Below, in pieces: positions 1 through 5,643 of a stretch of 5,643 nucleotides of DNA (its first letter is position 1; every line of letters starts with the position of its first letter). The stretch covers positions 258-5,900 of the forward strand of contig PFMK01000096.1 in the NCBI GenBank assembly GCA_002785215.1. Direction: 5' to 3'. Under the pieces are notes generated by a model, which saw only the letters and a program-made list of their open reading frames with translations, was not told the origin of the DNA and ran no database searches. The translations under genes were made by a program, and so were the position numbers. Origin of the DNA: Candidatus Gottesmanbacteria bacterium CG_4_10_14_0_8_um_filter_37_24 (lineage in GTDB: Bacteria > Patescibacteriota > Microgenomatia > 2-02-FULL-39-11).

Positions 1-398
1 TTAAATTTTTGTGATTTTGTTAAATTGTTGAACCATAAATAGTAATTATTAGCGAGTTTTAGTGCGATCGGATGCTCTACGCCCACATCATCAGGATTTA
101 TTAGATTCCAAGGTAAAATAGGATTATTTACGTTTGGTACCCACTCTACTAGATTTATTGACGTAAATAAACCAATTTGTCTTTTAATTCCATCAGTTCC
201 ACTTGCCCACATTTTATATTCATCATGATCTTTAATTATTGTTGGACCATATATTTTTTGAGAATACCATTCTTGACTGTTATTTAGATTAATAATCGGG
301 TTTAAGGAATTTTTTATTAATTCTGCCTTGGAAATATTAATATTTACAAATAAGAATATATATGTGGATAGAAGAAAAAAAATGATTTTTATTTTCAT
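1..398 (-). CDS. Secreted beta-propeller protein, glycosyl hydrolase family 43/32-like fold (partial, C-terminus beyond left edge)
   Basis: An open minus-strand frame runs from ATG at 398 to the window edge with no stop: 132 whole codons, then two bases. Residues 1-25 form a signal peptide: Lys-rich start, hydrophobic core (IIFFLLSTYIFLFV) and an S-K-A cleavage site before Glu26. There is no lipobox Cys, so it is probably exported and not a lipoprotein. Residues 50-88 read as one propeller blade: YGPTIIKD, then EYKMWASGTDG, then IGLFTS and VEWVP. A second begins at 109 (HPIALKLANNYYLWF). The pattern of Pro, then Tyr-Lys-Met-Trp, then a Ser and Trp-containing strand is common in five-bladed propellers related to GH43/GH32 enzymes and in uncharacterised exported relatives. 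Catalytic acids cannot be assigned from this fragment, so enzyme activity is not shown. It is divergent from the glycan cluster and may bind or trim a carbohydrate. Gene and export are fairly sure; fold moderate; activity unknown. Confidence 0.8.
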   Translation of the reverse strand, partial: MKIKIIFFLLSTYIFLFVNINISKAELIKNSLNPIINLNNSQEWYSQKIYGPTIIKDHDEYKMWASGTDGIKRQIGLFTSINLVEWVPNVNNPILPWNLINPDDVGVEHPIALKLANNYYLWFNNLTKSQKF

Positions 399-410
399 TA
401 TATAATTACC

Positions 411-440
411 ACAATAACAACCCAGTAAATAAATTGTCAA
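411..440 (-). promoter_or_regulatory. Possible sigma70-type promoter for the divergent beta-propeller gene
   Basis: Read on the minus strand, a perfect TTGACA (-35, 440 to 435) is followed after 18 bp by TATTGT (-10, 416 to 411; four of six consensus bases). Transcription would begin only a few bases before the ATG at 398, giving an almost leaderless mRNA, and no good Shine-Dalgarno is present in that space. The exact -35 is the main support. In such AT-rich DNA the -10 match is weak evidence. Confidence 0.35.
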
Positions 441-449
441 TGATATATT
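441..449 (+). promoter_or_regulatory. Possible extended -10 promoter for the plus-strand glycan operon
   Basis: TGATATATT is a TGn extension followed by a -10 matching TATAAT at five of six positions. No credible -35 lies 16-18 bp upstream, as expected for extended -10 promoters. It sits in the only non-coding gap (399-468) ahead of the seven-gene block, so it or something near it is the natural operon promoter unless transcription enters from elsewhere. A start near 456 would leave a leader of about 13 nt and exclude the GGAAAG at 450-455 as a ribosome site. Both cannot be right, so confidence is low. Confidence 0.3.
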
Positions 450-468
450 GGAAAGTTAAAATTCTAGC

Positions 469-1341
469 ATGAAAAATGAATGTAGAATATGCAATTCAAT
501 AAATATAAGGAGTATGTATGATGTGGGAAGTTATCTATTATGTCGATGTAATAATTGTAGGGTGGTATATATAAATCCCATTCCTAGTAATAAAATAATA
601 AGAAAAAGTAATAAAGATGAATATGAAACTATAAAAGTGGAGAGGGCTTATATAAAAATGAGACACACTTTTTTTAATCGAGCAAGAATATATATTAAAA
701 GACTAAAGTCATTTAGAACTCGTGGGAGACTTTTAGATATAGGATGCGGTTATGGTTATTATTTATCAATATTTAAACAGAATGGATATAATTCTGAGGG
801 AATAGATGTTTCTAGTAGAGCAATAAAATATGCTAAAGAAACGATGAATCAAAGATGTATAAAAGGTAATTTTTCAAAATATAAATTTAAGAAAAATTGT
901 TATGATGTTGTTACAATTATAGATACAATTGAACACTTTTCAAATCCTAATAATATAATTAATAAAATTAATAATATTCTTCGGAAAGATGGAATTCTAG
1001 TAATACAAACTCCAAATTATGACAGTCTGATATCAAAATTAACAAAAGATAAATGGTTTTGGTTATTAATACCGCAGCATATATATTTATTTTCACCTAA
1101 ATCTATTTGTTATATTCTTAGTAAAAATAATTTTAGAATATTAAATATGAGTACTTGGGACGATTGGAATGAATTCATAAACAATATTCTTCAGATAAAT
1201 AGAATAAATAACATAGGAAAATACAAAATTATCTACAAGATCCTTACAAAAATTCTTAAGTTATTCTATCCAATGAGTGTATTATGGAATAAATTATATT
1301 TAGGAGGGGAAATATTAGTTTATGCTCAAAAAAAATATTAA
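469..1341 (+). CDS. Class I SAM-dependent methyltransferase with N-terminal zinc ribbon
   Basis: A 290-residue protein of the Methyltransf_23/UbiG-like group. The N-terminus has a four-Cys zinc-ribbon pattern, C5-x2-C8 and C27-x2-C30 (with an extra C25), which supports the ATG at 469 because any later start would lose it. The Rossmann domain follows: motif I LLDIGCGYG at 88-96 (SAM-binding glycine loop), GIDVS at 111-115 whose Asp113 should contact the SAM ribose, YDVV at 145-148, and EH at 155-156. IQTPN at 179-183 and HIYLFSP at 204-210 are typical of family members in polysaccharide loci, as is the GGE..VYA end. It is soluble and presumably cytoplasmic. Context suggests methylation of a sugar or sugar nucleotide, but the acceptor cannot be told. 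It is first in the operon and overlaps the next gene by 20 nt. It is very AT-rich: two sampled 60-base stretches (901-1020) are 20-22% GC. Family sure; substrate unknown. Confidence 0.93.
   Translation: MKNECRICNSINIRSMYDVGSYLLCRCNNCRVVYINPIPSNKIIRKSNKDEYETIKVERAYIKMRHTFFNRARIYIKRLKSFRTRGRLLDIGCGYGYYLSIFKQNGYNSEGIDVSSRAIKYAKETMNQRCIKGNFSKYKFKKNCYDVVTIIDTIEHFSNPNNIINKINNILRKDGILVIQTPNYDSLISKLTKDKWFWLLIPQHIYLFSPKSICYILSKNNFRILNMSTWDDWNEFINNILQINRINNIGKYKIIYKILTKILKLFYPMSVLWNKLYLGGEILVYAQKKY
1302..1310 (+). promoter_or_regulatory. Strong Shine-Dalgarno for the 1322 glycosyltransferase gene
   Basis: AGGAGGGGA lies inside the 3' end of the upstream methyltransferase gene, about 12 nt before ATG 1322. 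It is one of only two strong ribosome sites in the operon, and it decides the start that overlaps the preceding gene by 20 nt. Confidence 0.7.
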
Positions 1342-2161
1342 CAGATATAAAGTTTCTGTGATTATTCCTATTTTTAATGAAGAAAAATATATTGGTTTAT
1401 GTCTTCAATCTGTGTTAAAACAAACGCATAATAATATTGAAATAATTGTTATAAATGATGGTTCGACCGATTTATCAAATAAAATTATTTCTAATTACAA
1501 TGTTCGGTTATTAACTCGTTTTCATATAGGTCCGGGAGAATGTAAAAATTTCGCTGCTCAATTCGCAAAAGGTGAGATTCTGGTTTTTATTGATGGAGAT
1601 ATGTATATCGATAAAAACTATATTATAAATATAATTATACCAATAGTTAACAATAAATGTGACTGTACATATACAACATCAGAATTCGTAAAAAATTTAA
1701 ATAATATCTGGTCAAAGTGTTGGAATATAAATAATAATCTTCCTTCAGATAGTAGAATCAATCCTGAAGATAAAAATATGGGTAAAGCAATTAGAGCGAT
1801 ATCAAAAAAAAGTTTTATTAAATCTGGAGGATATGATTCATCTAAAGGTTATATTGATGATATCACATTAAACAAGGATGGATTAATTATTCTACCAGTT
1901 CATACTGCAGTATGTTACCATTTTAACCCGGATTCGTTAAAAGATGTATTTTTGTCATCGAGATGGATAGGAAGATCTGCAATGTTTAATTTATCATTCA
2001 GAAACGTATTAAGATATTCACCACTAAATTCTATTAGAATTGCGCTTAAGAAGATATTTAATGGTGCTCCAATAAAGTACCTAGTTTTTAAATTAATATT
2101 CGATTTTGGAATTATTACAGGTATGTTAAATAAAAATCAACAACATAATTATTCAAAATGA
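1322..2161 (+). CDS. Glycosyltransferase family 2 (GT-A fold)
   Basis: A 279-residue inverting-type GT2 enzyme expected to transfer a sugar from a nucleotide donor during glycan assembly at the cytoplasmic face of the membrane. The GT-A signatures run in order: VSVIIPIFNEEKYI at 11-24 (nucleotide-binding first strand), INDGSTD at 44-50, and IDGD at 90-93 holding the metal-binding DxD (Asp91, Asp93). SGGYD at 168-172 is the usual acceptor-side loop, DD at 179-180 supplies the likely catalytic acid, and RWIGRS at 214-219 resembles the late Arg/Trp motif of GT2 enzymes. The last part (253-268, alternating VFKLIFDFGIITGML) is hydrophobic and could lie along or cross the membrane. There is one ATG choice, preceded by a strong ribosome site. 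Its stop overlaps the next start as ATGA. Composition is as AT-rich as the preceding gene (1681-1740 is 20% GC), so the two probably share a history. Donor and linkage unknown. Confidence 0.93.
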   Translation: MLKKNINRYKVSVIIPIFNEEKYIGLCLQSVLKQTHNNIEIIVINDGSTDLSNKIISNYNVRLLTRFHIGPGECKNFAAQFAKGEILVFIDGDMYIDKNYIINIIIPIVNNKCDCTYTTSEFVKNLNNIWSKCWNINNNLPSDSRINPEDKNMGKAIRAISKKSFIKSGGYDSSKGYIDDITLNKDGLIILPVHTAVCYHFNPDSLKDVFLSSRWIGRSAMFNLSFRNVLRYSPLNSIRIALKKIFNGAPIKYLVFKLIFDFGIITGMLNKNQQHNYSK

Positions 2162-2829
2162 AAAACAAATATAATAAATTTAACCCTGTTCCTTATGAAG
2201 CGCATATGTTGGTTTATAACATGATTAGGGAGAAAAGCAGGGTTTTAGACGTAGGATGTGCTACCGGATATTTTGCCGAAAAGCTGAGACAGAAAAAGTG
2301 TCATGTCTATGGGATTGAAATTGATCCATGCGCTGCAAAAATCTCAAAAAGTACCTGTGAAGAAGTGATTACTACTGATATAGAAGAAGCGCAATCTCTG
2401 GGTTTCAAAAGACAATCATTTGATTACATTTTACTACTAGATATGTTGGAACACCTCAAAAATCCTTTACGGGTGCTAAACATGCTGTCTGGTTACCTAA
2501 AACCTGATGGTGACATAATAATTTCCGTACCGAACATTGCTCATATATCCATACGTTTGAAGCTTCTGTTTGGGAAATTCGATTATGAAAATCAAGGTAT
2601 TATGGATAAAAGTCATCTTAAATTTCTTACCAAGTCAAGCGTAATCAAACTCATAGAGACCGCTAACTTGAAGATGGATGATATAGACTATTCTTCAGAT
2701 TTCGGGCAGCTTCCGGTCCTTGGGAGAATAGCAAGATATATTCCAAAAAGGTTCCAATATTTCTTCACAAGACAGTTTAATACATTGTTATCAGTTCAAT
2801 TTATCCTGGTATGCAAGTCGAAGAAATGA
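2158..2829 (+). CDS. Class I SAM-dependent methyltransferase (polysaccharide-locus type)
   Basis: A 223-residue methyltransferase without the Cys ribbon of the first one. Motif I is VLDVGCATG at 29-37, IEID at 53-56 ends strand 2 (Glu54 for the SAM ribose), FDYILLLD is at 88-95 and EH at 98-99. VPNIAH (124-129), RLKLLFGKFDY (133-143) and DKSHLKFLT (150-158) match a signature I recognise from methyltransferases that sit beside, or are fused to, family 2 glycosyltransferases in O-antigen-type loci. It most likely methylates a sugar in the growing chain or a precursor, in the cytoplasm; the exact acceptor is unknown. ATG 2158 has no ribosome site and overlaps the previous stop as ATGA, so translation is probably coupled. 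Its GC is much higher than the two genes before it (2221-2280 is 43%, 2461-2520 is 40%), which marks a composition break exactly at this junction. Confidence 0.93.
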   Translation: MKNKYNKFNPVPYEAHMLVYNMIREKSRVLDVGCATGYFAEKLRQKKCHVYGIEIDPCAAKISKSTCEEVITTDIEEAQSLGFKRQSFDYILLLDMLEHLKNPLRVLNMLSGYLKPDGDIIISVPNIAHISIRLKLLFGKFDYENQGIMDKSHLKFLTKSSVIKLIETANLKMDDIDYSSDFGQLPVLGRIARYIPKRFQYFFTRQFNTLLSVQFILVCKSKK

Positions 2830-3701
2830 TGAATAAATTGGGAATAGTGATAGTAAATTATAACAGTCAGAATGTAATTCTTGGTTGTTTAAAATCCCTG
2901 AGAGACGCGGGTGATTTTCTGTCTCATACGCTTATAGTGGATAATCGATCCCAGGACATATCTTCAGACGTAATCAAAAAAGCATATCCTCAGATAAAGA
3001 TTCTCAAGTTAAATAGGAATTTTGGTTTCGGTACAGCGAATAATTACGGAATAAAATACCATTTGGAAAAAGGGGCTGAATATATTTTTCTTTTAAATCC
3101 TGATACTTCAGTTGGAAAAAACAGCATAAAAATTTTACTTAAGGGAATCGATAAACATAAAAGATATGGTATTTGCGGCCCAAAGATTTATTCTAAGGAT
3201 AAAATCATCTGGTCCTGTGGCGGGCTTCTTGATAAAAAAAGATATTCAGGAGGATTAATCGGATTAGGAGAAATAGATGGAGGGCAGTATGAAGATATAA
3301 GGAAAGTCGATTTTGTGTCAGGTACGGCCATGTTAATTAAAAGAGAAGTCTTTGAAAAAATTGGCTTTTTTTCCGGGGAGTATTTCTTATATTACGAAGA
3401 CGTGGATTTATGCTTTAGAGCTAGACAAGTAGGTTATGAAGTTGTTTATATACCAGCTGCAAATATCAATCATCTGGGTTCTGGCACAATTGTCAGGAAT
3501 TCACCCATGCATCAGTATTATATGGCTAGAAACCACCTGTTATTCATCGAAAAGTATGCCCAGCGAAAGACATTTTTAAGGGAAATTTTGAGAATGCCAA
3601 AAACCGTATATGAACATTATTATAAAAAAGAAAAATACGCCATACTCGGGATTTATGATTATTTACTAAGGAGGTTTGGGAAAAGTGGTTATTGGCATTG
3701 A
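2826..3701 (+). CDS. Glycosyltransferase family 2, rhamnosyltransferase-like (WbbL-type)
   Basis: Numbering is from ATG 2826 (291 residues). IVIVNYNS at 7-14 is the first GT-A strand, VDNRSQD (38-44) is the diphosphate region, and LNRNFGFGTANNYG (62-75) is the conserved donor-site stretch of rhamnosyltransferase-like enzymes. NPD at 91-93 takes the place of the DxD, SGTAMLIKR is at 165-173, and YYEDVDLCFRARQVGY (189-204) carries the catalytic ED (191-192). His216 and RN at 235-236 follow. It would add a sugar, plausibly rhamnose or another deoxyhexose, to a lipid-linked glycan; donor identity is inference. An in-frame ATG at 2811 would add five residues, but 2826 makes an ATGA overlap with the upstream stop, like two other junctions here, and places the first strand at the usual distance. 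ATG 2829 is also possible. It pairs with the preceding methyltransferase. Sampled GC is about 35% (3301-3360). Confidence 0.93.
   Translation: MMNKLGIVIVNYNSQNVILGCLKSLRDAGDFLSHTLIVDNRSQDISSDVIKKAYPQIKILKLNRNFGFGTANNYGIKYHLEKGAEYIFLLNPDTSVGKNSIKILLKGIDKHKRYGICGPKIYSKDKIIWSCGGLLDKKRYSGGLIGLGEIDGGQYEDIRKVDFVSGTAMLIKREVFEKIGFFSGEYFLYYEDVDLCFRARQVGYEVVYIPAANINHLGSGTIVRNSPMHQYYMARNHLLFIEKYAQRKTFLREILRMPKTVYEHYYKKEKYAILGIYDYLLRRFGKSGYWH
3668..3674 (+). promoter_or_regulatory. Shine-Dalgarno selecting GTG 3685 over TTG 3676
   Basis: AAGGAGG is a full-strength ribosome site inside the end of the preceding glycosyltransferase gene. It is only 1 nt from an in-frame TTG at 3676, which is too close, but 10 nt from GTG 3685, a workable distance. 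Confidence 0.7.
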
Positions 3702-4788
3702 CGCAGGATGTCTATCCGGATCTGATATACGCCTTCAAACAGGTATTTATTATTATGCATACAATCTGATAAAAAACCTTTCCAAGATTGATAAAAAGAA
3801 TATCTACAGGTTATACAGTTATCAGCCGCTATCAAAATCGCTTTTAGATGAGTTTGGTCCGAATGTCCAAAACTCCCTATTGAAACCGCAAAAATATTGG
3901 TTAAATTTGCGTCTGTCTTATGAATTTATGATAAGAAAACCCGATATATTCATTGGACTTAGTCAGGCTTTACCAATTTATCATCCGGCTAAAAACATTA
4001 TTATCGTACATGATATAGCTTTTGAGTTGTATCCGGAATATTATAAAAATTCACATAAGAGATTATCCCGTTTGACCAGATTTGCGGTAAGTAATACAGA
4101 TCAGATTATCGCTGTTTCAAAAAAGACAAAGGAGGATATAGTACAGTTTTACGGAGTAGATAGACATAAAATAGAGGTAATTTATCACGGTGTAGATCCA
4201 TTTTTTTATCCTAGAAAAAAGAATGAATCAGAAAAAGTGATTAAAAAATATAATATTAAAGACCCATATTTCCTATTTGTTGGATCTTACAAACAGGTAA
4301 AAAACATTCCTCGGATAATTGAAGCTTTCGGTAAGTTTTCCCTGAGAAACCATGAAGAATATCAACTGGTCATGGCAGGAAGTGATAATGAGTATGATCA
4401 TGGAATAGATGAAATATTAGAAAAAACAAAAACAAAGAACAGAGTGAAGATGTTAGGATACGTGCCATATGACGATCTGCCCTTATTGTATTCAGGTGCA
4501 ACAGCATTCGTATCGCCATCTTTGTATGAAGGTTTTGGTTTGCCTTTTGCCGAAGCGCTATCTTGCGGAGTGCCGGTAGTGGCAGGAGATAAAGGATCCA
4601 TGCCTGAGATTGTTGGGAATTTGGGTATTATAGTAGATCCTTACAATATTCAGGAGATAACAGAAGCATTTATGAAAGTATTAAATTTCGACAGATTGTC
4701 ATTTTTAAGAAAATCCGTAATATATTCAAAGAAATTTTCATGGAACAGAAATGCCAGGCAATTATTTGACCTCATTCAAAAAATATGA
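3685..4788 (+). CDS. Glycosyltransferase family 4 (GT-B fold, mannosyltransferase-like)
   Basis: A 367-residue retaining GT-B enzyme, of usual length, numbered from GTG 3685. The N-terminal domain opens with VIGIDAG (2-8). TGIYYYAYNLI at 19-29 is the acceptor-side glycine segment, and IVHDIAFELYPEYY (107-120) and AVSKKTKEDI (143-152) are typical of mannosyltransferase-like members. VIYHGVD (165-171) marks the interdomain link. The C-terminal domain has FVGSYKQVKN at 198-207 (phosphate-binding Lys), MLGYVPYDDLPLLY (256-269) and the E-x7-E donor motif EGFGLPFAE (Glu282, Glu290), then GVPVVAGDKGSMPEI. It would transfer a hexose from a nucleotide sugar to a lipid-linked glycan as a peripheral membrane protein; mannose is a guess from resemblance. 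An upstream in-frame TTG (3676) would add three residues, but ribosome-site spacing favours GTG. It overlaps the previous gene by 17 nt and the next as ATGA. GC varies along the gene, from 15% (4201-4260) to 52% (4561-4620) in sampled stretches, the high part being the conserved donor site. Confidence 0.94.
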   Translation: MVIGIDAGCLSGSDIRLQTGIYYYAYNLIKNLSKIDKKNIYRLYSYQPLSKSLLDEFGPNVQNSLLKPQKYWLNLRLSYEFMIRKPDIFIGLSQALPIYHPAKNIIIVHDIAFELYPEYYKNSHKRLSRLTRFAVSNTDQIIAVSKKTKEDIVQFYGVDRHKIEVIYHGVDPFFYPRKKNESEKVIKKYNIKDPYFLFVGSYKQVKNIPRIIEAFGKFSLRNHEEYQLVMAGSDNEYDHGIDEILEKTKTKNRVKMLGYVPYDDLPLLYSGATAFVSPSLYEGFGLPFAEALSCGVPVVAGDKGSMPEIVGNLGIIVDPYNIQEITEAFMKVLNFDRLSFLRKSVIYSKKFSWNRNARQLFDLIQKI

Positions 4789-5576
4789 ATAATATTTCAA
4801 TTATTATTGTTACTTTCAACCCCGGAAGCCAAATCAGACGTTTGGTAAATAATCTTTTAAAAATTAAGATTGTGGATAGGAATATTGAAATAATAATTGT
4901 GGATAATGCCTCAAATGATAATTCATTAGGCCAGATCGATAAAACAAAAAAAGTACAAATTGTCAGAAATGATATAAACTTAGGATTTTCCAAAGCTGTA
5001 AATCTCGGAATCAAATTTGCATTGAAGAAGAATGCCGGAACAATCATTTTAGTAAATCAAGATGTTGATTTTACGAATGATTTTATATCTCCGCTTTTAT
5101 TTAATAATAACGATATCGTATCTCCGGTAATTAAATTTAAAAGAAATAATCAATGGGTTTATGATTATGGAGGATTGATTAATTTTCGTATAGGAAGAAT
5201 TCATCACAGGGAATTAGATTATCCGGCAACTATATCAAAGGGCAGAATAGATTATGTTGGTGGCTGCTGCATGCTTATCAAAAGTAAAGTGATAGAAAAC
5301 ATAGGATTGTTTGACGAGCGATTTTTCATGTATTTCGAAGACGCTGATTATTGTGTAAGAGCAAGAAAATCAGGATACAATATTGATGTTGAGTCAAAGT
5401 CCATAGTTGTACATAATTTTCAGGAAGGCAAATATCGAGAAATAAAGAAGTATCGATATTTGATTGCCAGTAATATAATTTTCATAAATAAATATCTTGG
5501 TTATAAAATTCCTCTGGGGTATTTATATATAGTAGTACTTTCTATGAAAATAATTATAAATTTAATACTAAAATAA
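4785..5576 (+). CDS. Glycosyltransferase family 2, rhamnosyltransferase-like
   Basis: A 263-residue relative of the 2826-3701 enzyme, with the same order of motifs: ISIIIVTFNPG at 4-14, IVDNASND (38-45), NLGFSKAVNLG (65-75), NQDVD at 91-95 where the other has NPD, GGCCMLIKS (159-167), and FMYFEDADYCVRARKSGY (181-198) with the catalytic ED at 185-186; His210 follows. Residues 242-262 (PLGYLYIVVLSMKIIINLILK) are strongly hydrophobic and could anchor the protein to the membrane, unlike the hydrophilic end of its relative. It would add another sugar, possibly a deoxyhexose, to the glycan; the donor is not determinable. ATG 4785 overlaps the upstream stop as ATGA and has no ribosome site, which implies coupled translation. 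It is much more AT-rich than its neighbours (4861-4920, 5041-5100 and 5101-5160 are 23-25% GC). The next gene starts directly after the TAA. Confidence 0.93.
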   Translation: MNNISIIIVTFNPGSQIRRLVNNLLKIKIVDRNIEIIIVDNASNDNSLGQIDKTKKVQIVRNDINLGFSKAVNLGIKFALKKNAGTIILVNQDVDFTNDFISPLLFNNNDIVSPVIKFKRNNQWVYDYGGLINFRIGRIHHRELDYPATISKGRIDYVGGCCMLIKSKVIENIGLFDERFFMYFEDADYCVRARKSGYNIDVESKSIVVHNFQEGKYREIKKYRYLIASNIIFINKYLGYKIPLGYLYIVVLSMKIIINLILK

Positions 5577-5643
5577 GTGACCAAAAACTCCATCAGCGCC
5601 GTAGTTCTTTATAAAGATGAGGAAGATACCATCGATAGATGCA
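5577..5643 (+). CDS. Glycosyltransferase family 2, N-terminal fragment (partial, runs off right edge)
   Basis: A GTG codon directly after the TAA of the preceding gene opens a frame with no stop to the edge, 22 codons. It reads MTKNSISAVVLYKDEEDTIDRC. ISAVVL followed by K-D-E-E and an Ile-x-x-Cys is the first strand and helix of GT2 enzymes, most like the subgroup that starts SAVVL-x-K-N-E-E, which includes the WaaE/KdtX-like lipopolysaccharide core transferases. With so few residues the subgroup is only a guess. GTG is the most likely start because the strand comes at the usual distance from it; no ribosome site is visible, so translation probably relies on ribosomes ending at the adjacent stop. 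The fragment is about 42% GC (28 of 67 bases), well above the gene before it. Confidence 0.72.
   Translation, partial: MTKNSISAVVLYKDEEDTIDRC

Noticed and set aside
395..401. TATAAT-like sequence overlapping the ATG of the minus-strand propeller gene
   Set aside because: As a -10 it would start transcription inside the signal-peptide coding region. No later start codon would preserve the signal peptide, so it cannot serve this gene.
433..441. Small inverted repeat ATTG-T-CAAT in the intergenic region, as an operator
   Set aside because: Four-base arms are too short and likely by chance in this AT-rich stretch. It also coincides with the proposed -35 element.
2811..2825. Upstream ATG 2811 as the start of the second GT2 gene
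   Set aside because: It would lengthen the overlap with the methyltransferase gene to 19 nt without a ribosome site. ATG 2826 forms the ATGA overlap used at two other junctions and gives the usual distance to the first GT-A strand.
4398..4601. Minus-strand open frame of 67 codons
   Set aside because: It lies entirely antisense to the E-x7-E donor-site region of the GT4 gene, has a Pro/Ser-rich sequence with no recognisable domain, and no ribosome site. The plus-strand frame is clearly the coding one.
4772..5047. Minus-strand open frame of 91 codons, hydrophobic
   Set aside because: It is antisense to the start of the 4785 GT2 gene, whose motifs (IVDNASND, NLGFSKAVNLG) are intact. The hydrophobic look comes from reading Lys/Asn/Glu-rich codons backwards.
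469..5576. Possible recoding (TGA as Gly or Trp, as in some candidate-phylum bacteria)
   Set aside because: TGA ends four of the genes exactly where homologous families end, there is no in-frame TGA within any conserved domain, and Trp is encoded by TGG throughout.
5555..5580. Possible terminator or operon end after the 4785-5576 gene
   Set aside because: The sequence is AT-rich with no GC-rich hairpin, and the next GTG-initiated glycosyltransferase frame starts immediately after the stop, so the operon continues.

Overview
The window is a compact, AT-rich bacterial-type gene block devoted to building a cell-surface glycan. It has six tandem plus-strand genes, the start of a seventh at the right edge, and one divergent gene cut by the left edge. 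The standard bacterial code works throughout: TGA is a real stop at four gene ends and tryptophan is always TGG. The lineage cannot be fixed from sequence alone. The low GC, overlapping genes and dense glycosyltransferase/methyltransferase content would fit a candidate-phylum (Patescibacteria/CPR-like) genome or an O-antigen-type island of an AT-rich bacterium. This is inference.

Layout. Bases 1-398 (minus) hold the N-terminal 132 codons of a secreted beta-propeller protein resembling the GH43/GH32-type sugar-hydrolase fold. It has a clear signal peptide and runs off the left edge. Bases 399-468 are a 70-bp divergent intergenic region, the only non-coding stretch, with weak promoter-like motifs on both strands. 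From 469 to the end no gap separates the plus-strand genes: zinc-ribbon SAM methyltransferase (469-1341), family 2 glycosyltransferase (1322-2161), second SAM methyltransferase (2158-2829), rhamnosyltransferase-like GT2 (2826-3701), GT4-type glycosyltransferase (3685-4788), another rhamnosyltransferase-like GT2 (4785-5576), and the first 22 codons of a further GT2 (5577 onward).

How they work together. The glycosyltransferases would add sugars one after another to a lipid-linked precursor at the inner face of the membrane. The two methyltransferases probably methylate the sugars, or a sugar-nucleotide precursor. No flippase, polymerase, ABC exporter or sugar-nucleotide synthesis gene is in the window, so whether the product is an O-antigen, a capsule or a glycoprotein glycan is open. 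Every plus-strand junction overlaps or abuts, which indicates one operon with translational coupling.

Most notable: base composition is patchy and changes at gene borders (the first two genes and the 4785-5576 gene are much more AT-rich than those between), and there are two consecutive methyltransferase-plus-GT2 pairs. Both point to mosaic assembly from cassettes. I found no mobile element, CRISPR array, RNA gene or clear terminator, and nothing that looks like an undescribed system.
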